Assembly (NCBI RefSeq): GCF_000960765.1 | Contig: NZ_JYNH01000018.1 | Span: forward strand, 1 to 56,818 | Reading direction: 5' to 3' | Source: Desulfosporosinus sp. I2 | GTDB taxonomy: Bacteria; Bacillota; Desulfitobacteriia; Desulfitobacteriales; Desulfitobacteriaceae | Length of the DNA: 56,818 bases | Made by a program: the position numbers and the translations under genes | Part shown: piece by piece, positions 34,189-43,416 of the stretch | How positions within the stretch are numbered: the first letter of the stretch is position 1 | How the letters are laid out: each line of letters starts with the position of its first letter | Notes under the pieces: model-generated | What the model saw: the letters and a program-made list of their open reading frames with translations, nothing else | Databases searched by the model: none | What the model was told of the DNA's origin: nothing

Positions 34189-37100
34189 TTAAACTGAGTG
34201 TGTTATAGTTGTTGAAGTTAGGTTCTTTTCCCTCTTTTTCTTCCTCGAGTCCCGAATATCTTCAAAAATAGTATAAATGACCGGGACTAGCAACAAGGTG
34301 GAAAAGGTAGAAAGAGTGAGTCCAAAAATAACAACTACAGCCATCGGAGCCATTGTCTCCGAACCTTCTCCGATGCCTAAGGCCATCGGAATAAGGCCCA
34401 GAATGGTAGCAAGTGAGGTCATAATAATGGGTCGCAAGCGAATCGGCCCAGCGTTTTCAATAGCCTCCTCACGTTCCTCCCCTCGTTCTCTGCGTTTATT
34501 AATATAATCCACCAAAACGATGGCATTACTTACGGCAATTCCGATCAGGAGAATCAATCCAATAAACGAAGGCACACTTAAGGTCTTTCGGGTAATGAAG
34601 AGTCCCAGCATCCCTCCAGAGAATCCCATGGGCAAGGATAAAATAATCGTAAATGGATGCAGCAAGGATTCGAACTGTGAGGCGAGAATCATGTAAACGA
34701 GCAGGATTGCTAGAATTAACGCCAATCCTAAATCCTTGAACGAGTCGGTGAGTTCTTTATTTTGCCCAACCACTTCATAAGTATACCCATCAGGGATCTT
34801 GTACTCTTTTAACTTAGCCTCAATATCTGTCGTGACGCTCCGAAGATCCCGGTTCATGATTTGACTTGTGACATGAACTACACGAGTCTGTCCCGTACGG
34901 TCAATCATGACCGGCCCACGGTCCAGTGTAACCTTGGCAACTTGGCTTAACGGAATAGTAATCCCTGTAGGGGTGGGAATGGGAGTCTGTTCTAAGTTCG
35001 CCAGACTCGTCTTATAGGTATCATCTCCACTGAGCACGACATCGATTTCATTTCCTTGATAACGATAACGGGTAGCCGTTGTTCCTGAGATGGTACCCTT
35101 TACGGCTTGAGAAATCTGAGCAGCTGTTAAGCCAAACTGCACAGCATTAGGCCGATCGATCTTAATCACGACTTCAGGAATCCCCTCTGTCATGCTGGTT
35201 TTGACTTCACGAGTCCCGTCTACCGACGCAACGGTCTTCTGAATCTCCATACCAATCTTTTTGAGTTGATCGAGTTCTTCTCCTTTGATGGCAATGTCAA
35301 TCGGGGTTGTGGATCCGCCCATTCTCATAGTGTCTGTAAGGGTCACATTAATTTCAGCACCAGGCAGGTCTTTGGTCAGCGAACGAATCTCATCGCCCAC
35401 CTCTCCGACGCTTCGCTTGCGGTTCTTTAAATCAATCAGTTGAATATTAATGTTACCTGTATTCGCGGTATCCCCTCCAATTGAAAGGCCCCCGCTGGTC
35501 CCGATTTGAGTAAAGACTGTTTTAACCTCTTTGATTCCCTCGAGTTTCTTCTCGATTTCCAGAACTGTGTCTTCAGTCTCACGAAGTTTCGCTCCATCCG
35601 GCAGCGTCACTTTCACGCTGAGTTGTCCCACATCAGTTGCCGGCATAAATTCTGCCCCTAAGCTAAGGGCCGAGGCCGCTGAAAGAACAAAGATCACCGT
35701 GGCCAGCGCAACGACAGTCTTGCGATGATGCAGTCCATAGTGTAAAAATCTCCGATATATGGTCTCAACGCGCCCAAAGAGTCGATCAAACCACCGACTA
35801 AAGCGATCAACAACCCCTTTAGGTCCTCTGCGGCCTTCAGGTATCGCCTCAGTTTGCATGAGCTTGGCCGAAAGTGTCGGAACCAAGGTCAAAGAAACGA
35901 GCAGCGAAGCCGCTAGGGATATCGTAACAGTCAGGGCTAGCTCACGGAAAATCGTGGCCACCATTCCTTGCACAAAGACAATTGGAAGAAAGACTGAAAC
36001 CGTGGTCAACGTGGAGGCGAAAATTGCCATTCCGACTTCTGAGACCCCTTTAATTGCCGCTTCTGTCTTCGAATATCCGGCTTTTCGATGCCGATGAATG
36101 TTTTCTAAAGCGACGATATTATCATCGACTAAGCGTCCCATTGCTAAGGACAGTCCCCCGAGCGTCATCATATTAAGGGTAATCCCAGCAAAGTAGAGTA
36201 CGGCAAAGGTCGCCATCATGGCAATAGGGATCGCCGTGGCAGTAATAAAGGTTGTACGAATATTATGGAAGAAGAGAAAGACCACAACAATCGCTAAGAG
36301 CCCACCCAGAATGGCCTCGTTTTCAACTGTTTTAATGGATTGCTTGATCGCGATAGACTGATCCATCACGGTATCAATCTTCAGATCCGGAAAGTCTTTC
36401 TTAAAGGATTCAACCGTGGCATTGACCTCATCCGCCACTTTCACGGTATTCGTACCAGATTGTTTTTGGATAGAGATACTGATACTTTTTTCTCCATTTG
36501 TTTTGGATATCGCGGTGATTTCTTTAGGTTCTATTCCGACATCGGCAATATCTTTTAATTTGATCTGCCCTCCGTTCGTGAGAGGGATTAATAGTTCTTT
36601 AATTTCATCCACTGATTGGAATTCGCCGGTCGTCCGGATCGTCAGGTCCTGGGTTCCTTTTTGCACTTGGCCCCCAGGAGCATTAAGGTTTTCCGCACCA
36701 ATGATTCTGGCTAAAGAATCAATCGTCAACCCATACCCTTTCATTTTCTCCATATGGGTGCTAATCTTAACCTGATTTTTATATCCTCCGGCAACTGTAA
36801 CTGAGGCCGCACCTGCAACCCGTTCGAGCTTCGGTTTAAGCGTGTCTTCTGCGATCGACTGCAACTTAGCGAGATCCGCGTCCTTCGCAGAAAGGGAGAG
36901 TTGAACCACAGGCATCTGCGTAAGGTCAATCTTCATGACCATCGGGGCCCCTACATCGGAAGGAAAGAGACGTTTGACCAGATCTACTTTTTCCCGCATT
37001 TGGAGGGTTGCGAAGTTCATATCCGTGCCATTCTTGAACTCAGCGATAATGATCGAGCGCCCCTCGGTTGTGGTTGAACTCACCTTATCAATATTTTCCA

Positions 37101-37320
37101 CGGTAGCGACGGCGCCTTCCAGTGGATTGGTAATAATCTTTTCAATTTCCTGGGGCCCAACGCCTGTATATTCCGTCACGATAATCGATACTGGAATATC
37201 AATTTTAGGTAGCAAATCAATCGGCAAGCGTGACATGGAAATGCCACCTAAAAGCATGATAATCAGCATTAGCATGATGATGGTCACCGAACGCTTGACC
37301 GAAACCTCCGCTAATTTCAA
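34189..37320 (-). CDS. RND family efflux pump (AcrB/MexB-like)
   Basis: 1043 aa, TTG start at 37320 overlapping the adaptor stop by 4 bp (TTGA), with GGAGGGG upstream. Twelve membrane helices in the classic 1+5 / 1+5 layout; the porter loops begin IDLLPKIDIPVSIIVTEYTG. In TM4 the proton-relay region GGLSLAMGRLVDDNIVALENIHRHR carries the Asp-Asp pair. Exports hydrophobic drugs, solvents or lipids with proton antiport. Pairs with the adaptor upstream. Confidence 0.95.
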   Translation of the reverse strand: MKLAEVSVKRSVTIIMLMLIIMLLGGISMSRLPIDLLPKIDIPVSIIVTEYTGVGPQEIEKIITNPLEGAVATVENIDKVSSTTTEGRSIIIAEFKNGTDMNFATLQMREKVDLVKRLFPSDVGAPMVMKIDLTQMPVVQLSLSAKDADLAKLQSIAEDTLKPKLERVAGAASVTVAGGYKNQVKISTHMEKMKGYGLTIDSLARIIGAENLNAPGGQVQKGTQDLTIRTTGEFQSVDEIKELLIPLTNGGQIKLKDIADVGIEPKEITAISKTNGEKSISISIQKQSGTNTVKVADEVNATVESFKKDFPDLKIDTVMDQSIAIKQSIKTVENEAILGGLLAIVVVFLFFHNIRTTFITATAIPIAMMATFAVLYFAGITLNMMTLGGLSLAMGRLVDDNIVALENIHRHRKAGYSKTEAAIKGVSEVGMAIFASTLTTVSVFLPIVFVQGMVATIFRELALTVTISLAASLLVSLTLVPTLSAKLMQTEAIPEGRRGPKGVVDRFSRWFDRLFGRVETIYRRFLHYGLHHRKTVVALATVIFVLSAASALSLGAEFMPATDVGQLSVKVTLPDGAKLRETEDTVLEIEKKLEGIKEVKTVFTQIGTSGGLSIGGDTANTGNINIQLIDLKNRKRSVGEVGDEIRSLTKDLPGAEINVTLTDTMRMGGSTTPIDIAIKGEELDQLKKIGMEIQKTVASVDGTREVKTSMTEGIPEVVIKIDRPNAVQFGLTAAQISQAVKGTISGTTATRYRYQGNEIDVVLSGDDTYKTSLANLEQTPIPTPTGITIPLSQVAKVTLDRGPVMIDRTGQTRVVHVTSQIMNRDLRSVTTDIEAKLKEYKIPDGYTYEVVGQNKELTDSFKDLGLALILAILLVYMILASQFESLLHPFTIILSLPMGFSGGMLGLFITRKTLSVPSFIGLILLIGIAVSNAIVLVDYINKRRERGEEREEAIENAGPIRLRPIIMTSLATILGLIPMALGIGEGSETMAPMAVVVIFGLTLSTFSTLLLVPVIYTIFEDIRDSRKKKREKNLTSTTITHSV

Positions 37321-38531
37321 GACGCGTCCCCTCCTACAACCTTGACTTTGCGTCCTTCATCGACTAAGGTTTGTCCTTTGATAATCACCTTGTCGTCAAG
37401 GTTTAATCCTTTGAGAATCTCAATATCGACTCCCGTATCCAGGCCCGTGACCACCTCTTTAGCGACGGCTTTATCTCCTTCAACGACATAAACGATGGTC
37501 TTTTCATTTTTTAGGACGACGGCCTCGCTTTTAATCGCCATTACGTCTGCCTTCTCCTCGGTCGTTAGCTCGACCTTGGCAAACATGCCAGGCTTAATTA
37601 AGCCATTGGGATTCTCAAATGAAATTTTGAGAGGATAGAGCTGAGTTCGGGGATCTGATGAAGGACTGATATTCTCAATTTTCCCGACAATATTAGTCTC
37701 TGACACTGAAGGAACCTTGACTTTGACCGCTTTATCTTTTGTGAGGCGGTTCACCAAATTCTCCGCGACACTCAGTGAGCTGTAGACACTCCCTGTATTC
37801 GTAAGACCTATTGCTGCTTGGGCACTCGTGGCCATATTACCCACTTGAACATTGACCTGTGAAACAGTTCCAGCAACGGGGGCAGTCACAGTGGCATTAT
37901 CCAAAGCTTCGCGTGCCTGGGCGAGTTGGACTTGAGCGAGTTCGAGACTACTGTCCGAAGCTTGCACTTGTAGCTGCTCGATTTGACTGGCGAAGGTTGC
38001 TTCTAATTCTTTGACACCCAGCGTGGTTTGATCTAACTGCACTTTCGAAACTGCTCCAGCCTCGAAAAGAGCCTTCATATTCGCTAAGTTCTTTTGTGCA
38101 TCCGTGATCTTGCCTGCAGCAAGGGTCTTCGTACGCTCAAGAGATGCTTTCGCCGCACTCCAGAGTTCTTGGCTGTTCTGATATCTGGCATTCGCCAACT
38201 GGAAGGCACTCCTCAAATCTGTCGCATCAAGGGTGAAAAGAATATCTCCCTTCTTGACAGGGTCCCCCACGTTCACCAAGACAGAGTCTACTTTACCCGG
38301 CACCTTCGGAATGACAGAAACATCCGTATCGGACGTAATTTTCCCACTCAAAATTGCGGTATTCGTAAGTGTTTTCTTTCCTGCCGCTTCTACTTGTACC
38401 GGTATATATTTCTCTTCTACCACCGCTGCTGCGGGCTTACTCGTGAGTCCACGTCCCACAAAAACCAGCACTACGAGTACCCCGAGTGAAATTAGAATTC
38501 TTTTGCCTGTTTTCCCGATTTTCCTCTCCAA
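37317..38531 (-). CDS. RND efflux periplasmic adaptor (MexA/AcrA-like)
   Basis: 404 aa, TTG start at 38531 with GGAGGAG 7 nt upstream. N-terminal membrane helix (about 11-28), lipoyl half (KVDSVLVNVGDPVKKGDILFTLD), coiled-coil hairpin (about 110-205), second lipoyl half (ATVTAPVAGTVSQVNVQVGN), then beta barrel with ISFENPNGLIKPGMFAKVEL. Translationally coupled to the pump. A TetR-type operator lies 49 nt upstream of its start. Confidence 0.94.
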   Translation of the reverse strand: MERKIGKTGKRILISLGVLVVLVFVGRGLTSKPAAAVVEEKYIPVQVEAAGKKTLTNTAILSGKITSDTDVSVIPKVPGKVDSVLVNVGDPVKKGDILFTLDATDLRSAFQLANARYQNSQELWSAAKASLERTKTLAAGKITDAQKNLANMKALFEAGAVSKVQLDQTTLGVKELEATFASQIEQLQVQASDSSLELAQVQLAQAREALDNATVTAPVAGTVSQVNVQVGNMATSAQAAIGLTNTGSVYSSLSVAENLVNRLTKDKAVKVKVPSVSETNIVGKIENISPSSDPRTQLYPLKISFENPNGLIKPGMFAKVELTTEEKADVMAIKSEAVVLKNEKTIVYVVEGDKAVAKEVVTGLDTGVDIEILKGLNLDDKVIIKGQTLVDEGRKVKVVGGDAS

Positions 38532-38579
38532 CGCTATTCTCCTCCACTTTAGTTCTTACTTCTCGACCGTTCAGCCAAA

Positions 38580-38593
38580 ACCGACCATTCGGT
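38580..38593. promoter_or_regulatory. Candidate TetR operator upstream of the RND adaptor gene
   Basis: ACCGA-CCAT-TCGGT; the surrounding AAAACCGAC..TTCGGTCA is repeated at 41201-41214. A half site (GACCGTTC) follows at about 38565. Confidence 0.6.
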
Positions 38594-38789
38594 CATCTTA
38601 TTAGTTATATATGATATCTTACTGGAAATCAATCCCTTTGACTAAACTATTCATTCAACCTCGCCAAAGGAGAGAATTTTCAAAGAAGAGGAAGCCTCAC
38701 CGTCTAGTTAAGGTCACGATGTGGATCTTCCTCTTACCGATTACAATTCACTCTAGTACAATAATTACTGACCAGATGTACCCTAGGGA

Positions 38790-39962
38790 TTAATTATCTA
38801 AACTATTTTGGAAATTAGCCGCCGCTGTCATATAGGCATTAATATCCTGCTGCAAGGTATACTGATCATTTAAGAGTGTATTTTGAAGCACAATCATCTC
38901 AAGACTACTCGACTTCCCGACCTCAATATTCTTTTGCATAACATCAATATTGATCTGATCTGCTTCAACCGTCAATTTATCCGCTTCAACGGTGTTTTCC
39001 AAAGTCTTTAACGTGTTATAAGCGGTTCTAAAATCGACTTCCAGCTTAACGGGTAAATTGGCAAGTGTTGCTTTCTTGTCCTCAATACCTATTTGGACTT
39101 GGTCTGCCACCATTAAATCTGAATAATAAAAATCAATGTCATACTCAATCTTTGAGATGTCAATATCCTGTTTAGTTTTGGGAATCTCGAAATTATTCTC
39201 AATAGCCTTGCCAATTTTGTTATCAAGATCTGAATCGTCAAACTTAGTATACTGGATGAGCTTGGAAGTTAGAATAACTTCTCGATTAATATCAACGCCC
39301 AGGTCTTGTTTAAGGGTAATCATTGAACTATTGCTACTGTTGATGATCGCTTTTTGAGCTGCTTCCAGCCTACTTTTCTGAGCAGTGTAAGAATATAATT
39401 CGGAGGGGACCTTTAAGCCAAGTTCGATCTGAAGGTTAACCTGGCTAATGACTGTGTCAAGATTCGCAAGCTGCGTCTTAAAATTATCCGCCTGCTGCTG
39501 AAGGGTTAAAATTCTTTCGTATTCGTTGGTTATTTGGACCTTCAGTGCCTTTAATTGAGTCTCTCGGTCGTGCTTGGCATTATCCAAGGTCCATTGAGAT
39601 CGCTTATAATTCAGATCTCGTTCTTTTTTAGAATCTTCATCAACAACCCCTGTGTTGGCCTCATGCCTCGCTAAAGCTTGTTGATTTTGTTTGTCAAGGA
39701 TCAGTAGTTTACTGTCCATTAATTTCAGCGCGCTGTTGCCTGTTTCCATAGACTTCAAAGCCTCTTCAAGCGAGAGATTCAACGTCGAATTATCGACTGG
39801 TGGTATCGGTGTTACCGATGGTTCAGTTGGCTCAGTTGTACTCGTGGCAGGAGTCTCTGAATTGGGCTGGGCGACACTATCTAAAGCCAAAGTACTGTGA
39901 GTTGACAAGGCAATTGAAGCGGAAAGCAGAAGCGCGAAAAACGTTAAATACTTCTTTTTCAA
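38790..39962 (-). CDS. TolC/OEP-like protein (second paralogue)
   Basis: 390 aa from TTG at 39962 (MKKKYLTFF...), chosen because GGAGGTG is 6 nt upstream; the frame to 39977 starts inside that site. Signal peptide ends near TLALDS. Residues about 70-390 are heptad-rich helices with two related halves, as in the outer-membrane efflux (OEP) family: NLSLEEALKSMETGN, VDFRTAYNTLKTLENTVEADKL. Its start is 28 nt after the first paralogue. Because the organism appears to have a single membrane, its location is unclear. Confidence 0.8.
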   Translation of the reverse strand: MKKKYLTFFALLLSASIALSTHSTLALDSVAQPNSETPATSTTEPTEPSVTPIPPVDNSTLNLSLEEALKSMETGNSALKLMDSKLLILDKQNQQALARHEANTGVVDEDSKKERDLNYKRSQWTLDNAKHDRETQLKALKVQITNEYERILTLQQQADNFKTQLANLDTVISQVNLQIELGLKVPSELYSYTAQKSRLEAAQKAIINSSNSSMITLKQDLGVDINREVILTSKLIQYTKFDDSDLDNKIGKAIENNFEIPKTKQDIDISKIEYDIDFYYSDLMVADQVQIGIEDKKATLANLPVKLEVDFRTAYNTLKTLENTVEADKLTVEADQINIDVMQKNIEVGKSSSLEMIVLQNTLLNDQYTLQQDINAYMTAAANFQNSLDN

Positions 39963-39989
39963 GTTAGACACCTCCAAGTTTTTAGTTTC

Positions 39990-41171
39990 TTAATTTCGAT
40001 CTCTTCGATTTGTCGGATTTGGATTATTCTTTGACTTAGATTGGGTAGTTGAACCGCTCATCGCTTTAAGATTTGGCACATAACCAATGCCACAGGCCGA
40101 ATCCATCATAGTTTGCATTAACCAAGCATCTAATTGTGCATTTTTGTAATTAATATCCGCTTGAGCTCTGGCAACTTTGGCATCGTCAAACTCTTGTAAG
40201 GAAATCTGGGAACTATTGAACCTGATTTCCGCTGCTTGATAATTGAGTTTAGCCAGATCTTCAAGATCTCTCTTCTCTTCCATGGCCTTCATAGCACTTC
40301 CCAAATCCTTGTAGAGATTCGTAATATTCTGCTGAACAGTTATTTTAGCAAGATCTAACTCGTTTTGGGCATTGTCTATCGCATACTCTTGTTGCTGAAT
40401 ATAGAAATCAAAATCCGTGGGTATTTCTGCCTTGCCATATTCATATTCCTTCTTAGCGAGTTCGAGCGTACTTTGCGCATCGATTATATCCGCTCGATTG
40501 GCCAAGGCCACGCCGACATAATAATTTAAAGATTTTATCTGAGCTGCCGGGGTTATGTTTGAATCTTGTAGTGTCGAGTATTGCTTGGATATGTCCTCCC
40601 CCATCGCCTTATTCACAGCCATAGAAGCCGAGTTAAACCCTTTTTGGGCACTATTATAGCGATACTTGGCTTTAAGATAAGCAATCTCACTCAATCTTAA
40701 CTGAGACTGGGAAACCATGCCTAACGTCTCCTGAAGCTTAGCCTTTCTGTAGTCGGCATCACTCTCATTCATAAGACCTTGTTGTATGTTCAACGCGTAA
40801 TTAACTTTTAAGAGGTTAATATAGTCTTTGTAGGATGCGAGTCTTACTCCATTTGTAATTACAGATTGCAAATGGTTAACCTTTTCTAAATTGTTTTCTG
40901 CTATCAAAGGAGAAAGAATGATTGATTTAACGATTGAATATGAATTTTGATATTGCAAGCTTCCTCTAGCCCCATTCACCATCCCATTAGTATCAGCATG
41001 AATCTTTTGGGCTTCCGTTACCTGTCTATTAATGGACTGGACGCCTTCAGAATTTTTTATCGACTGTATGGCAACTTTTTCTATGTCCAGAGAATCGGCT
41101 GCCGCCACGACCGTGTTAGCTGAAATTAGCAACATAAAAACTACCAATAAAATCGAAATTCCTTTTTTCAC
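39990..41171 (-). CDS. TolC/OEP-like protein (first paralogue)
   Basis: 393 aa, GTG start at 41171 with GGAGGAG 5 nt upstream. Signal peptide (MKKGISILLVVFMLLISANTV, cleavage after VAA). Helical OEP repeats: YRKAKLQETLGMVSQSQLRLSEIAYLKAKYRYNSAQKGFN and VQQNITNLYKDLGSAMKAMEEKRDL...NYQAAEIRFNSSQISLQEFDDAKVARAQADINYKNAQLD. The tail is basic and Asn-rich. First gene of the efflux locus; an operator sits 30 nt upstream. Confidence 0.82.
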   Translation of the reverse strand: MKKGISILLVVFMLLISANTVVAAADSLDIEKVAIQSIKNSEGVQSINRQVTEAQKIHADTNGMVNGARGSLQYQNSYSIVKSIILSPLIAENNLEKVNHLQSVITNGVRLASYKDYINLLKVNYALNIQQGLMNESDADYRKAKLQETLGMVSQSQLRLSEIAYLKAKYRYNSAQKGFNSASMAVNKAMGEDISKQYSTLQDSNITPAAQIKSLNYYVGVALANRADIIDAQSTLELAKKEYEYGKAEIPTDFDFYIQQQEYAIDNAQNELDLAKITVQQNITNLYKDLGSAMKAMEEKRDLEDLAKLNYQAAEIRFNSSQISLQEFDDAKVARAQADINYKNAQLDAWLMQTMMDSACGIGYVPNLKAMSGSTTQSKSKNNPNPTNRRDRN

Positions 41172-41200
41172 ATGGACTCCTCCTTTACCCGACTATCAAA

Positions 41201-41214
41201 ACCGACTGTTCGGT
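41201..41214. promoter_or_regulatory. Candidate TetR operator upstream of the first TolC-like gene
   Basis: ACCGA-CTGT-TCGGT, matching the site at 38580-38593 in both half sites and flanks (AAAACCGAC, GGTCA). Confidence 0.6.
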
Positions 41215-41256
41215 CACTAATTATTTATACGCTAAAATTAACAAGAAATCAATCCC

Positions 41257-41583
41257 TTATTTTCGAACCTCTCTCCACAAAGCCTTCACTTGTTTAATGA
41301 CCTCCAGGAACATGGTAACCAAGCGTAAAGGATTCTTCCTCATCTCCTCAAGACTGACTGCCACCTCACCAACCGTGCCACCTACCAACTCACTGGTTTG
41401 TCTTACAATATGAGTCACTGTCTGAACATCCTCCAGCATATACGGTAAATGTGTGTTTAGCTCTTGAATGGTTTGCTTAGCTTCATCGGTGAGTTTTCGG
41501 ACAGAGCGAATCCCAATGGCAAGTTCAATGCCGAGCACCCCTAAAATGATGGTCACTACAAGAGCACATACTTCATAAACCAT
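41257..41583 (-). CDS. DUF948-like membrane-anchored protein
   Basis: 108 aa from ATG at 41583 (GGAGG 8 nt upstream). One N-terminal helix (residues about 3-23, EVCALVVTIILGVLGIELAIG) followed by an amphipathic helical region (VRKLTDEAKQTIQELNTHLPYMLEDVQTVTHIVRQTSELVGGTVGEV), the DUF948 pattern. It follows ctpA by 23 nt and is probably co-transcribed. Function unknown; relatives are general-stress or cell-surface proteins. Confidence 0.78.
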   Translation of the reverse strand: MVYEVCALVVTIILGVLGIELAIGIRSVRKLTDEAKQTIQELNTHLPYMLEDVQTVTHIVRQTSELVGGTVGEVAVSLEEMRKNPLRLVTMFLEVIKQVKALWREVRK

Positions 41584-41606
41584 GGCCCGTTCCTCCACTC
41601 CTTGTT

Positions 41607-43265
41607 TTAAGGCCTTTTGTCCAAATCCCAGAGAGCCCAACCATAATCTAGAGCTTGCAGGCCCTTACTGTTTGATCCGGTTATAGGCTCTTGAAACTTA
41701 TTAAAGGACTGAATTTTCGTGGTATCCTCAGCTGCCGTATCTTTGATCGTCTGAGCAATCGCGACAGCGCCTTCAGACATGGCAAGCCCATTAACATCTA
41801 AGACTGAAGGATGGATAACCAGCCAATAGGTTGTATTCGGATTCAAGGCCGCGTTTGGAATGACTTGCACATCTGCAGTCCCTAAGGGTTCAAACTGCGC
41901 AGGGGTTCTCTCGCCCGTTTCACTATTAATCAGCTCTAGACTTGTGCTATTCACGCTTTGGCAATTGACCGACCCATTGAAATGCACAGTGAACTTCTTG
42001 TCGAGCGGTACTGCCGATAATTCACTGATTTTGTGATAACCTGGATAATAGAGAGCATATCGCTCAACTTGAACATTCGCAGCCACCGAGTTCTTAAGTT
42101 CTCCCCATGCCTGCCAGTAATCTGTGGTCCTAGCTTTGGCAAGTGCCTCAGTTTCGTTCGATAACATTAATTCTGCAGCCCTAAGCGAATCCGCATGCCG
42201 AATTTCAACATCGGGTTTAACCCCGATTTTATTGATCCCATGCCCAAGTGGGGAATAAAAACGATCCACTGTCATTTTAAGAACCCCTCCATTGGAAAGG
42301 GTAAACATACTCTGAACCGTCCCCTTGCCATAAGTTGTTGTTCCGACAAGAGTTGCCTTTTGATGATCTTTAACTGCCGCAGAAAGAATCTCTGAAGCAC
42401 TAGCACTGTTTCCATTTGTTAAAAAGATAACCGGCTGACTCAAGGTAAAGCCGTGATCCGGTGCCTTGTATTCTGACACTGAACCGGTTCGGTCTTTGAT
42501 CCCCACTACAACATCTGGCCCTATGAAGAAACCTGCCAGGTCAAGCGCCGCACTCAAATATCCTCCTCCATTATCCCTCAAATCCACAATCCATCCATTG
42601 ACATTTTTGCTTCTTAACTGTTTAACGACCGTCTGGAATTCTGTCGGGGTATCTGAACCAAAGGAATTAAGGTCCAGATAGCCGATATGCCCATCAAGCA
42701 TCTCGCCCGTTATGGTGGGTTCAGTAATCGCTCTCCGCGTGACATTAAAATCTCGAGTCTCCGTTTCTTGCTTGACTCTGATCTGAACAGTACTTCCTTC
42801 AGGACCCCGAATTAAGGCAATCACCAAGTCCGAAGGCAGCCCGACCAACGATTGACCATCTGCACTAACAATCAAATCCCCAGATTTGAGCCCTGCTTCC
42901 TCTGCTGGTGAACCAGAAATCACAGAGACGACTCTCACTCCCTCAGATTCCACATCAATATGTATCCCGATCCCATAAAAACGCATATCAATGCTCCCCA
43001 CAAAGTCCTTGTATTCCTCAGGGGTGAAATAGATCGTATGCGGGTCTCCCAGACGCTCAAGCGTCTCATCCACGGTTGGAGCGTTTAAGACCTCCGCCGC
43101 AACAGGGTCAACATATTGATTTTGAAGCAGTTGCCGAATTTCTGGCAAAACATCAACATCAGAAGCCAGAACAGGCACCGTAGAACTCATAATCAAGGTT
43201 AAAATGAGCATCAAGTTTAAAAGTATATGCCCAACTGCCTTCTTCCGTAAAAATCTTACAAGCAT
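41607..43265 (-). CDS. Carboxyl-terminal processing protease (S41, CtpA-like) with PDZ and C-terminal Ig-like domain
   Basis: 552 aa, ATG at 43265. Signal peptide to about residue 35. PDZ at about 97-170 (YGIGIHIDVESEGVRVVSV...AGLKSGDLIVSADG). Protease core with VDLRDNGGG (about 227-235), catalytic Ser289 in NGNSASASEIL and Lys314 in TYGKGTVQ. Residues about 420-515 match an SbsA-type Ig domain (FTVHFNGSVN, NPNTTYWLVIHPSVLDVNG), an unusual addition that may tether it to the surface. Likely acts on exported proteins. Confidence 0.93.
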   Translation of the reverse strand: MLVRFLRKKAVGHILLNLMLILTLIMSSTVPVLASDVDVLPEIRQLLQNQYVDPVAAEVLNAPTVDETLERLGDPHTIYFTPEEYKDFVGSIDMRFYGIGIHIDVESEGVRVVSVISGSPAEEAGLKSGDLIVSADGQSLVGLPSDLVIALIRGPEGSTVQIRVKQETETRDFNVTRRAITEPTITGEMLDGHIGYLDLNSFGSDTPTEFQTVVKQLRSKNVNGWIVDLRDNGGGYLSAALDLAGFFIGPDVVVGIKDRTGSVSEYKAPDHGFTLSQPVIFLTNGNSASASEILSAAVKDHQKATLVGTTTYGKGTVQSMFTLSNGGVLKMTVDRFYSPLGHGINKIGVKPDVEIRHADSLRAAELMLSNETEALAKARTTDYWQAWGELKNSVAANVQVERYALYYPGYHKISELSAVPLDKKFTVHFNGSVNCQSVNSTSLELINSETGERTPAQFEPLGTADVQVIPNAALNPNTTYWLVIHPSVLDVNGLAMSEGAVAIAQTIKDTAAEDTTKIQSFNKFQEPITGSNSKGLQALDYGWALWDLDKRP

Positions 43266-43370
43266 CTTTTCTATAGTCCCCCTCGAAGTTCTTATAACTC
43301 ACCTTGAATGTTAGATTCGACACATTGCTGGATTTACCTTCGAGCTTGTTAAAAAGTTCTTTTAAGATAA

Positions 43371-43403
43371 CAAAAAAGGAAAGGGTTACCACCAACCCTT
43401 TCC
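43371..43403 (-). terminator. Terminator after the DEAD-box helicase gene
   Basis: GGAAAGGGTT (43378-43387) pairs with AACCCTTTCC (43394-43403); six Ts follow on the minus strand. It is 13 nt after the stop at 43417. Confidence 0.8.
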
Positions 43404-43416
43404 AATCTTAAAACTA

